DNA from: Burkholderiales bacterium
GTDB taxonomy: Bacteria; Pseudomonadota; Gammaproteobacteria; Burkholderiales; Burkholderiaceae
Direction: 5' to 3'
DNA: 5,416 bases
Assembly: GCA_903643055.1 (NCBI GenBank)
Contig: CAHJWV010000176.1
Location: 1 to 5,416 of the forward strand
Positions 1 to 5,416 of the stretch are shown piece after piece; within the stretch, counting starts at the first letter, position 1, and each line of letters opens with the position of its first letter. Position numbers and translations under genes: made by a program. The notes under the pieces were generated by a model. That model did no database searches, had not been told where the DNA came from, and saw nothing but the letters and a program-made list of their open reading frames with translations.

Positions 1-587
1 TGACGCTGGCGCAGCTGGCGGCCTGGCCCGCGCCGCCGCCGCGCTTTCATCTGCAGCTCTACGGGGCCGGGCATGTGGGCCGGGCGATCGCGGCCTTGCT
101 CGCGACGCTCGATGTGCGGGTCGACTGGATCGATGAGCGCAATAGTGAGTTCCCGGCCGCGCTGGGTGCTTCAGGCTGGCCAGCGCACATCCGCCGGGTG
201 TCGGTCGATGCGGTCGAGGCCGAGGTCGCTTGCGCACCGCCGGGCGCTTTCTATCTGGTGCTGACGCATCGGCACGATCTCGATTTGCGCATCACCGAAG
301 CCGTGCTGCGCCGGGGCGATTTCGGCTTTCTCGGCTTGATCGGTTCGCGCACCAAACGCCAGCGCTTTGCCCATCGCTTCGAAGCCCGCGGGCTGGTGCC
401 GGCGTTGATCGATCGCATGGTGTGCCCGATCGGCCTGCCAGGCATCGGCGGCAAGGAGCCGGAGGTGATTGCGGTGGCGGTGGTGGCACAGCTGCTGCAG
501 CGCTCGGGAGCGGCGCCCCAGCGATCGCCGAGATGCCGCGTTTCCATCAAGGTATGCGGGATAGCCAAAAAAGCGCAATGCGCGTGA
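1..587 (+). CDS. xdhC: XdhC, xanthine dehydrogenase accessory protein (C-terminal part, 5' end outside window)
   Basis: XdhC binds molybdenum cofactor in the cytoplasm, promotes its sulfuration and delivers it to the large subunit of xanthine dehydrogenase, so it is needed for xanthine/hypoxanthine oxidation. The open frame runs in from the left edge (first full codon at base 3) and ends at TGA 585-587, giving 194 visible residues. These cover the Rossmann-like C-terminal domain. YGAGHVGRA (visible residues 20-28) is the nucleotide-binding glycine loop, THRHDLDL lies at about 88-95, and FGFLGLIGSRTKR at about 107-119. CPIGLPGIGGKEPEV at about 141-155 is the family's signature block. The N-terminal XdhC/CoxI domain with its cofactor-binding cysteine must lie upstream and is not seen. 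The GTG at 75 is an internal valine, not a start. The last 25-28 residues, after the QLLQ helix, use rare codons (AGA, GTA, ATA, AAA) and look unlike the rest. The xdhA and xdhB structural genes probably lie just upstream, as is usual. Confidence 0.93.
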   Translation, partial: TLAQLAAWPAPPPRFHLQLYGAGHVGRAIAALLATLDVRVDWIDERNSEFPAALGASGWPAHIRRVSVDAVEAEVACAPPGAFYLVLTHRHDLDLRITEAVLRRGDFGFLGLIGSRTKRQRFAHRFEARGLVPALIDRMVCPIGLPGIGGKEPEVIAVAVVAQLLQRSGAAPQRSPRCRVSIKVCGIAKKAQCA

Positions 588-591
588 AAAT

Positions 592-595
592 GAGG
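592..595 (+). promoter_or_regulatory. Possible ribosome binding site of the hemerythrin gene
   Basis: GAGG lies between the xdhC stop and the ATG at 598, with only two bases of spacing. This is shorter than the usual 5-9, so it is a weak call. It does agree with translation starting at 598 shortly after xdhC ends. A stronger AGGAGG at 623-628 is inside the gene and has no well-spaced in-frame start right after it (next in-frame ATG at 658). Confidence 0.35.
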
Positions 596-597
596 TT

Positions 598-1155
598 ATG
601 ACCGTCTATCAACCTCCCCGGCAGGAGGTGGGCGCAGGGTTCGAGCATCCGTTTGACATGCTCGCGGCCTGCCACGAACGGCTGGAGCGCACGCTGTCGC
701 TGCTCGACCGCCTCGTGAGCTACCTCGATGCCGAAGGCAGCGATCTGCACGCGCGTGACGCCGCGCGGGACGTCGTTCGCTATTTCGACATTGCCGCGCC
801 CGCCCACCATGAAGACGAAGAGCGCCATGTGTTCCCGACGCTCGAAGCCTCCAGCGATGAATCGCTGCACAAACTGGCCGCCCGCTTGCGCGCCGATCAC
901 CAGCAGATGGTCGAGGAATGGGCGGCGCTGCGGCCGCTGCTGACCCGGGTGATGCTGGGCGATGAAGGGCCGTACATTGAACTGGCGCTGGCCGCGAGCC
1001 ACTTTCATGACTTTCACACGGCCCACATGGCGGCGGAAGACGAGTTTGCGTTCCGTCCCGCACATGCGGTGATGTCGCAAGGCGATGCCGAAGCGATGCG
1101 CGAGATGGGCGATGAGATGGCCCGCCGACGGGGGCTGCGGCGAAGGCGCTTCTGA
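598..1155 (+). CDS. Hemerythrin HHE-domain protein
   Basis: This is a 185-residue cytoplasmic four-helix-bundle protein of the hemerythrin HHE cation-binding family, which binds a di-iron centre and may carry or sense oxygen, nitric oxide or iron. No signal peptide or membrane segment is visible. Candidate iron ligands are well placed: His26 (in AACHERLER), His70/His71 with Glu74/Glu75 (HHEDEE, an HxxxE pair), His101 (DHQQM), His140 and the His143-xxx-Glu147 pair (HTAHMAAEDE). Which of the paired residues bind metal cannot be decided by eye. The C-terminal end is very basic (RRRGLRRRRF). The start is the ATG ten bases after the xdhC stop. A GAGG sits only two bases upstream, which is tight spacing. 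An in-frame GTG at 628 or ATG at 658 is possible but would leave little or nothing ahead of the first helix. The short gap suggests cotranscription with xdhC. The exact physiological role is unknown; family assignment is firm. Confidence 0.88.
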   Translation: MTVYQPPRQEVGAGFEHPFDMLAACHERLERTLSLLDRLVSYLDAEGSDLHARDAARDVVRYFDIAAPAHHEDEERHVFPTLEASSDESLHKLAARLRADHQQMVEEWAALRPLLTRVMLGDEGPYIELALAASHFHDFHTAHMAAEDEFAFRPAHAVMSQGDAEAMREMGDEMARRRGLRRRRF

Positions 1156-1168
1156 TCGAGCGCCTTCG
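1141..1168 (+). terminator. Inverted repeat at the end of the hemerythrin gene, possible terminator
   Basis: CGAAGGCGC (1141-1149) and GCGCCTTCG (1160-1168) form a perfect 9-bp stem with a 10-base loop that contains the stop codon TGA (1153-1155). Only a short TTCGTT follows, so it lacks a classic U-tract. It lies where the plus-strand xdhC-hemerythrin unit should end, facing the converging glycerate kinase gene. Its left arm also encodes part of the basic C-terminus, so some of the symmetry could come from coding constraint. Confidence 0.45.
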
Positions 1169-1217
1169 TTCGACGTGGGCTGCTCAGTTGCCTAACCTGA
1201 TGTGAGATCGGCGTGGG

Positions 1218-1238
1218 TCGGCGGCGCTCGCCCGCCGA
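1218..1238 (-). terminator. Inverted repeat downstream of the glycerate kinase gene, possible terminator
   Basis: TCGGCGG (1218-1224) and CCGCCGA (1232-1238) form a perfect 7-bp GC-rich stem around a 7-base loop. It starts 15 bases beyond the minus-strand stop codon at 1253-1255. On the minus strand it is followed by CCCACG and not by T residues, so intrinsic termination is uncertain. Between this hairpin and the one at 1141-1168 there is no gene in the 97-base convergent gap. Confidence 0.35.
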
Positions 1239-1252
1239 AATCATTCTCTTTG

Positions 1253-2557
1253 TCAGAGCACCAGCACCGCGCGGAAGTCGTTGACGTTGGTCAAGGTCGG
1301 CCCGGTCATCACCAACCCATCGACGGCCTGGAAGAACGGATACGCGTCATTGCGGTCCAGGAACTCGCGGGCGCGCAGGCCGAGCTGTTCGGCACGGGCC
1401 AAGGTGTCGGGTGTCACCAGTGCGCCCGCGTTGTCCTGCACGCCGTCGATGCCATCGGTGTCGGCGGCCAAGGCCCAGATGCGCGGGTGGCCTTGCAACG
1501 AGAGCGCGAGGCCGAGCGCGAATTCGCCGGCCCGCCCGCCGCGGCCTGCCGCGTTGCGCACGGTGACGGTGGTTTCACCGCCGCTCAACAGCACGCAGGG
1601 CGCGGCAAAGGGTTCGCCATGGCGGGCAACCGCGCGCGCCAGCGCCGCATGCACCTTGCCGACCTCGCGCGATTCGCCTTCGATCTCGTCGCTCAACACA
1701 TGGGCCGCGATGCCCGCGGCACGCGCCTGCGCTGCAGCGGCTTGCAGCGCCTGCTGCGGTGTCGCGATCAGGTGAACGGCATGGCCGGCAAAGCGCGCGT
1801 CGCCGGGTTTGGGGGTTTCAAAGGCGCCGCTTTGCAGACCGGCCCGCGCGGCCGGCGGAATCTCGATGCGGTAGCGCGCCAGGATGCGCAAGGCATCGGC
1901 ACAGGTGCTGGCATCGGGCACGGTCGGCCCGCTGGCAATCACCGATGGGTCATCGCCGGGCACATCGGAGATCAACAGCGTTACCCGTTGCGCCGGCGCA
2001 CAGCGCATCGCGAGCCGGCCGCCTTTGATCGCCGACAAGTGCTTGCGCACGCAGTTCATCTCGTCGATGGCGGCGCCGCTGCGCAGCATGGCCTGGTTGA
2101 TGGCCTGCTTGTCGGCCAGGGTCAGGCCCTCGGCGGGGGCGGCCAGCAAGGCTGAGCCGCCGCCTGAGATCAGGCACAGCACCAAGTCGTGTTCACTCAA
2201 GCCTTGCGTCATCTGCAGCAGGCGCTGCGTGGCTTCGGCACCGGCCTGATCGGGCACTGGATGGGCGGCCTCGACGATGTCGATGCGCCCTGGCGACTTG
2301 CGGCTGGCCGGCGGCACATGGCCATAACGCGTGATCACCAAACCCGACAGCGCGGCGTTGGCGGGCCACAGCGCATCGACCACAGCGGCCATCGCGCCGG
2401 CCGCCTTGCCGGCACCGATCACCAGCGTGCGACCTAGGGCCGGCGGTGCAGGTAGATAAGCGGGTAGGCTTTGTGCGGGCAAGGCACGGCGCACGGCCGC
2501 GTCATACAGCGATCGCAGGAAGACGGCAGGGTCGGTGTGAGCGAAGGTCGGGCCCAT
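1253..2557 (-). CDS. gckA: Glycerate 2-kinase (DUF4147/MOFRL family)
   Basis: This enzyme phosphorylates D-glycerate with ATP to 2-phosphoglycerate (EC 2.7.1.165), feeding glyoxylate, tartrate or serine-cycle carbon into lower glycolysis. Members are often labelled TtuD or 'hydroxypyruvate reductase', an older and probably wrong name. From the ATG at 2557 the protein has 434 residues, close to the family norm. The DUF4147 part spans about 10-240: VIGAGKAAGAMA (46-57, with probable catalytic Lys51), EAAHPVPD (96-103), LISGGGSALL (129-138), MNCVRKHLSAIKGGRLA (167-183) and LISDVPGDDPSVIASGPT (195-212). The MOFRL part (about 318-428) has LLSGGETTVTV, GRGGRAGEFALG, ADTDGIDG and the terminal GPTLTNVNDFRAVLV. 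A TTG at 2608 would add 17 residues of low-complexity sequence. I prefer the ATG because the conserved helix begins just after it, but neither start has a good ribosome binding site. It lies about 150 bases downstream of ppc on the same strand. Confidence 0.92.
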   Translation of the reverse strand: MGPTFAHTDPAVFLRSLYDAAVRRALPAQSLPAYLPAPPALGRTLVIGAGKAAGAMAAVVDALWPANAALSGLVITRYGHVPPASRKSPGRIDIVEAAHPVPDQAGAEATQRLLQMTQGLSEHDLVLCLISGGGSALLAAPAEGLTLADKQAINQAMLRSGAAIDEMNCVRKHLSAIKGGRLAMRCAPAQRVTLLISDVPGDDPSVIASGPTVPDASTCADALRILARYRIEIPPAARAGLQSGAFETPKPGDARFAGHAVHLIATPQQALQAAAAQARAAGIAAHVLSDEIEGESREVGKVHAALARAVARHGEPFAAPCVLLSGGETTVTVRNAAGRGGRAGEFALGLALSLQGHPRIWALAADTDGIDGVQDNAGALVTPDTLARAEQLGLRAREFLDRNDAYPFFQAVDGLVMTGPTLTNVNDFRAVLVL

Positions 2558-2655
2558 CGGCCGATTATGGGCGTGAGGGCTGGGCTTGGTGGCGCCTGGT
2601 GCGTTCAAGCCTGTTCAGCGCCGAACGCCGAGGCGCGGCCGAGTGCGTTGCGCCG

Positions 2656-2689
2656 CATTGCGGGCTGGGCAGCGCCACAGCCCGCAGTG
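2656..2689 (-). terminator. Hairpin downstream of ppc, possible terminator or processing site
   Basis: CATTGCGGGCTG (2656-2667) and CAGCCCGCAGTG (2678-2689) pair over 12 positions around a 10-base loop. Nine contiguous pairs (2659-2667 with 2678-2686) are perfect, and one position further out is a mismatch (C-A) when read on the minus strand. It begins 19 bases past the ppc stop, the expected place for a 3' stem-loop. No T-run follows, so it may act as an RNA-stabilising stem or a weak terminator between ppc and the glycerate kinase gene. The rest of the gap, roughly 2558-2708, shows no gene and no convincing promoter. Confidence 0.4.
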
Positions 2690-2697
2690 GCCGCCTC

Positions 2698-2717
2698 ATC
2701 AGCCGGTATCAGCCGGT
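2698..2717. repeat. Perfect 10-bp tandem duplication across the ppc stop codon
   Basis: ATCAGCCGGT occurs twice in direct tandem (2698-2707 and 2708-2717). The right copy encodes the end of PEP carboxylase (Thr-Gly-stop, read on the minus strand). The left copy repeats this stretch just past the stop codon, so a second TGA appears in another frame. The repeat is directly visible. It looks like a small slippage duplication and has no evident function. Confidence 0.8.
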
Positions 2718-5416
2718 ATTTCGCAGCCCCGCCGCCACGCCGTTGATCGAGATGTGGATGCCGCGTTGCACCCGTTCGTTGACCGCTTCGCCTTCGCGCT
2801 TTTGACGGTAGCGGCGCATCAGCTCGACCTGCAGATGGTTCAGCGGGTCGAGGTAAGGGAATCGGTGTTCGATGGAGCGTGCCAGCGTCGGGTTCGACGC
2901 CAGGCGCTTCTTGTCGCCGGTGATCAGCGACAGCGCGTCGGACGTGGCCTGCCATTCGGCCTGGATGGCCGCGAAGATGCGCTTGCCCAGCTTCTTGTCT
3001 TCGACCAGATCGACATAACGTGCCGCAATGCCGAGGTCGCTCTTGGCCAGCACCATGTCGAGGTTCGACAGCAGCGTGCGGAAGAACGGCCATTGCTTGT
3101 ACATGCGCTGCAGCAGCAGCAGGCGATCCTTGCGCTCCTTCGGCGACTTGCCGAGATAGCTGTTGATCGCCGAGCCGAAGCCGCACCAGCCGGGTAGCGC
3201 CACGCGGCACTGGCCCCAGCTGAAGCTCCACGGGATCGCGCGCAGGTCTTCGATCGCCCGCGTAGCCTTGCGCGAGGCTGGGCGCGAGCCGATGTTCAGC
3301 TCGGCGATCTCTCGGATCGGTGTGGCCGAGAAGAAGTATTCGGTGAAGCCGGGAGTTTCATAAACCAGCTTGCGGTAAGCCGCCATGCTGGCGTCGCTGA
3401 GTGCCGTGGCCACATCGAGAAAGCTCTTCGGCGCGCTCTTGGTCGGGTGCAGCAGTGTGGCCTCCAGCGTGGCCGCGACAAGGGTTTCCAGGTTGCGGCG
3501 GCCGATCTCGGGGTTGGCATATTTCGAGGCGATGACTTCGCCTTGTTCCGTCAGGCGGAACTGCCCGTTCACCGTGCCCGGAGGCTGCGCGAGGATGGCC
3601 TGGTAGCTCGGGCCGCCGCCACGGCCCACGGTGCCGCCGCGGCCATGGAACAGGCGCAGCGTGATGCCGTAGGTGTCGCTCAGCGACTTGAAGAGCTCGA
3701 CCAGCGCGATCTCGGCGCGGTACAGCTCCCAGTTGCTGGTGAAGAAGCCGCCATCCTTGTTGCTGTCGCTGTAGCCCAGCATGATGTCTTGCTCGCCACA
3801 TTCGCCGACCTTGGAGCGCTGGATCATCTCGGGGATGCCCGGCAGCTCGTAGTAGGCACGCATGATCGGCGCGGCATTGCGCAGGTCGCCGATGGTCTCG
3901 AACAGCGGCGAGACGATCAGATCGCACACCGCGCCGTCGTCCAGCGTGCCGCGCAGCAGGCCGACTTCCTTTTGCAGCAGCAGCACTTCCAGCAGGTCGC
4001 TGACGTCTTCGGTGTGCGAGATGATGTAGTGGCGCAGTGACTCGCGGCCGTAGCGCTTGAGCATCTGCGATGCGGCCTCGAAGATCGCCAGCTCATTGAT
4101 CGCATGCTCTGAATACTTGCCGGCATGCACGCGCAGCGGCCGTGCATCGTTGAGTAGGCGAACCAGCAATTCGCGGCGTGCCTCTTCGTTCAGTGCGCTG
4201 TAGTCGTCTTCGATCTTTGCCACCTTCAGCAGCTCGACGATTACCGCCTCGTGCTTGTCGGAGCTTTGGCGCAGGTCGACAGTTGCGAGATGGAAGCCGA
4301 ACACCTGCACCGCGCGCATCAGCGGGCGCAGCCTGGGCGCTATCAGCGCCTGGGCGTGGTGCGATTGCAGGGACTTTTCGATCACCAGCAGGTCGGCCAG
4401 GAACTCTTCGCTCTTGCCATAGGGCTGCTGCGGCGCCACCGCATGGCGCAGCGCTTCGGTGCCGGTCAACAGATGCAAGGTGGCAGCCAAGCGCGAATAC
4501 ATGCCGATCAGCGCGCGGCGATAAGGCTCGTCTTCGCGGTGGAGGCCTTGGTCGGGCGAACGGGCGGCCAAGGATTCCATGGCCGGTGTCACGGGGGCCA
4601 GCATGGCCGAGATCGACAGCTCCGCGCCGAGTTCATGCACCTCCGTTAGATAGAAGCGCAACGCGGTCTCGCTTTGGCGGCGCAGTGCCATCTCCAGTGT
4701 TTCAGCGCTGACGTTGGGATTGCCGTCGCGGTCGCCGCCGATCCAATTGCCCATGCGGAAGAACGGTGCGATCGCATGGCCGGGCAGCGCTTCTTCGATG
4801 TCGCGGTACATGCGCGGAATCTGGCGCAAAAAGGTCGCTTGGTAATAGCTGAGCGCGTTCTCGATTTCATCGGAGACCGTCAGCTTGGTGTAACGCAACA
4901 TGCGTGTTTGCCAGAGCTGGGTGACCCGGGCGCGCAGCAGCGCTTCGTTGTCGGCTTTTTCGCGCTCGGTGTGCAGCGTGTCGCGCTGGCTGATCAGCTC
5001 GGCGATGGCCCGTTCTGCATCCAGAATGCTCTTGCGTTGTACTTCGGTCGGGTGTGCGGTTAGCACTGGCGAGATGTAGGCCTGCGAGAGCGTCTTCGCG
5101 ATGTCTTCGGCGCGGATGTCGGCTTCGGCCAGGCGCTCTAGGCTCATCGCCAGCGAGCCTTCCTGCAGATGGCCTTGGCGCTCGTGGTGCTCGCGCCGGC
5201 GCACGTGATGGCGGTCTTCGGCAATGTTGGCCAGGTGCGAGAAATAGCTGAAGGCGCGGATCACGCTGACGGTCTGGTCGCCAGACAGGTTCTTCAGCAG
5301 GCGGTCGAACGCACGGCCGGCCTGAGCATCTTGCTTCAGGCGATAGGCCACCGACAGCTGGCGCACATGCTCGATCAGTTCGAATGCGGCTTTGCCTTCC
5401 TGCTCGCGAATCACGT
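2709..5416 (-). CDS. ppc: Phosphoenolpyruvate carboxylase (5' end outside window)
   Basis: The enzyme makes oxaloacetate from PEP and bicarbonate, the main anaplerotic entry to the TCA cycle (EC 4.1.1.31). It is cytoplasmic and usually tetrameric. The frame is open to the right edge; the GTG at 5412-5414 reads as an internal valine (numbered 1 here), so some tens of N-terminal residues are missing from the 901 seen. Catalytic blocks are intact: [13 protein letters not shown] with His121 (E. coli His138), [13 protein letters not shown] (222-234), [12 protein letters not shown] (547-558), [18 protein letters not shown] (588-605) with His590 and Arg592 (E. coli His579, Arg581), [27 protein letters not shown] (709-716) and [12 protein letters not shown]. 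The protein ends in the invariant RNTG. Residues equivalent to the E. coli aspartate-inhibition site appear kept: Arg598, Lys791, Arg851 and Asn899, which suggests feedback control by aspartate. The stretch at about 67-82 is rich in His and Arg and sits in the usual variable N-terminal region. Confidence 0.97.
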   Translation of the reverse strand, partial: VIREQEGKAAFELIEHVRQLSVAYRLKQDAQAGRAFDRLLKNLSGDQTVSVIRAFSYFSHLANIAEDRHHVRRREHHERQGHLQEGSLAMSLERLAEADIRAEDIAKTLSQAYISPVLTAHPTEVQRKSILDAERAIAELISQRDTLHTEREKADNEALLRARVTQLWQTRMLRYTKLTVSDEIENALSYYQATFLRQIPRMYRDIEEALPGHAIAPFFRMGNWIGGDRDGNPNVSAETLEMALRRQSETALRFYLTEVHELGAELSISAMLAPVTPAMESLAARSPDQGLHREDEPYRRALIGMYSRLAATLHLLTGTEALRHAVAPQQPYGKSEEFLADLLVIEKSLQSHHAQALIAPRLRPLMRAVQVFGFHLATVDLRQSSDKHEAVIVELLKVAKIEDDYSALNEEARRELLVRLLNDARPLRVHAGKYSEHAINELAIFEAASQMLKRYGRESLRHYIISHTEDVSDLLEVLLLQKEVGLLRGTLDDGAVCDLIVSPLFETIGDLRNAAPIMRAYYELPGIPEMIQRSKVGECGEQDIMLGYSDSNKDGGFFTSNWELYRAEIALVELFKSLSDTYGITLRLFHGRGGTVGRGGGPSYQAILAQPPGTVNGQFRLTEQGEVIASKYANPEIGRRNLETLVAATLEATLLHPTKSAPKSFLDVATALSDASMAAYRKLVYETPGFTEYFFSATPIREIAELNIGSRPASRKATRAIEDLRAIPWSFSWGQCRVALPGWCGFGSAINSYLGKSPKERKDRLLLLQRMYKQWPFFRTLLSNLDMVLAKSDLGIAARYVDLVEDKKLGKRIFAAIQAEWQATSDALSLITGDKKRLASNPTLARSIEHRFPYLDPLNHLQVELMRRYRQKREGEAVNERVQRGIHISINGVAAGLRNTG

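Noticed and set aside
541..597. Possible promoter for the hemerythrin gene in the AT-richer end of xdhC
   Set aside because: No -35/-10 pair with acceptable spacing could be found; the short GCGCA-A-TGCGC palindrome at 573-583 is too small to call an operator.
547..1080. Minus-strand open frame of 177 codons opposite the hemerythrin gene
   Set aside because: The plus-strand frame has the full set of hemerythrin ligands; the antisense product shows no family features.
1202..2155. Long plus-strand open frame (317 codons) opposite the glycerate kinase gene
   Set aside because: It is antisense to a strongly recognisable enzyme. Its product is rich in Gly, Arg, Gln and Ala with no family motif, as expected from the reverse frame of GC-rich coding DNA.
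2558..2708. Promoter or small gene in the ppc-glycerate kinase gap
   Set aside because: TTGAAC (minus strand, 2608-2603) and CATAAT are about 33 bases apart, too far for a sigma-70 promoter, and no coding frame there has a start with a ribosome binding site and plausible content.
2605..3231. Minus-strand open frame of 208 codons overlapping the 3' part of ppc in another frame
   Set aside because: The ppc frame is intact with all conserved motifs through RNTG; the overlapping frame has no recognisable domain and is a high-GC shadow.
5175..5214. His/Arg-rich stretch near the visible N-terminus of PEP carboxylase as a metal-binding insertion
   Set aside because: It lies in the variable region before the HPTE block where betaproteobacterial PEP carboxylases commonly carry such residues; no ordered metal site is evident.

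Overview
The window is a GC-rich, densely coding piece of chromosome. GC-ending codons, the protein sequences and the gene content suggest a betaproteobacterium, most likely of the order Burkholderiales (for example the Rubrivivax/Leptothrix/Roseateles side). That placement is inferred from the look of the proteins, not from a search.

Layout. From the left edge a plus-strand pair reads rightwards: the C-terminal part of xdhC (xanthine dehydrogenase maturation factor, cut by the window edge, ending at 587) and, after 10 bases, a hemerythrin HHE-domain protein (598-1155). A minus-strand pair reads leftwards and converges on it: ppc (phosphoenolpyruvate carboxylase, stop at 2709, 5' end cut by the right edge) and, about 150 bases downstream of it, a glycerate 2-kinase of the DUF4147/MOFRL family (stop at 1253). 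The convergent junction (1156-1252) and the ppc-glycerate kinase gap (about 2558-2708) hold no gene, but each carries GC-rich inverted repeats that could terminate transcription. None has a good U-tract.

How the genes may work together. XdhC loads molybdenum cofactor into xanthine dehydrogenase, which makes urate. In bacteria that degrade purines fully, the carbon reaches glyoxylate and then glycerate. Glycerate 2-kinase makes 2-phosphoglycerate, enolase gives PEP, and PEP carboxylase turns PEP into oxaloacetate. The window therefore holds several points on one plausible carbon route, although ppc is an ordinary housekeeping anaplerotic enzyme and the proximity may be chance. The hemerythrin protein could bind oxygen or sense iron/oxygen next to an oxidase-type enzyme system, which is a guess from position.

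I found no mobile element, CRISPR array, tRNA, rRNA or clear riboswitch, and no convincing new system. The points most worth a second look are the atypical 3' end of xdhC, the hemerythrin gene coupled to it, a perfect 10-bp tandem duplication across the ppc stop codon, and the uncertain start of the glycerate kinase gene.
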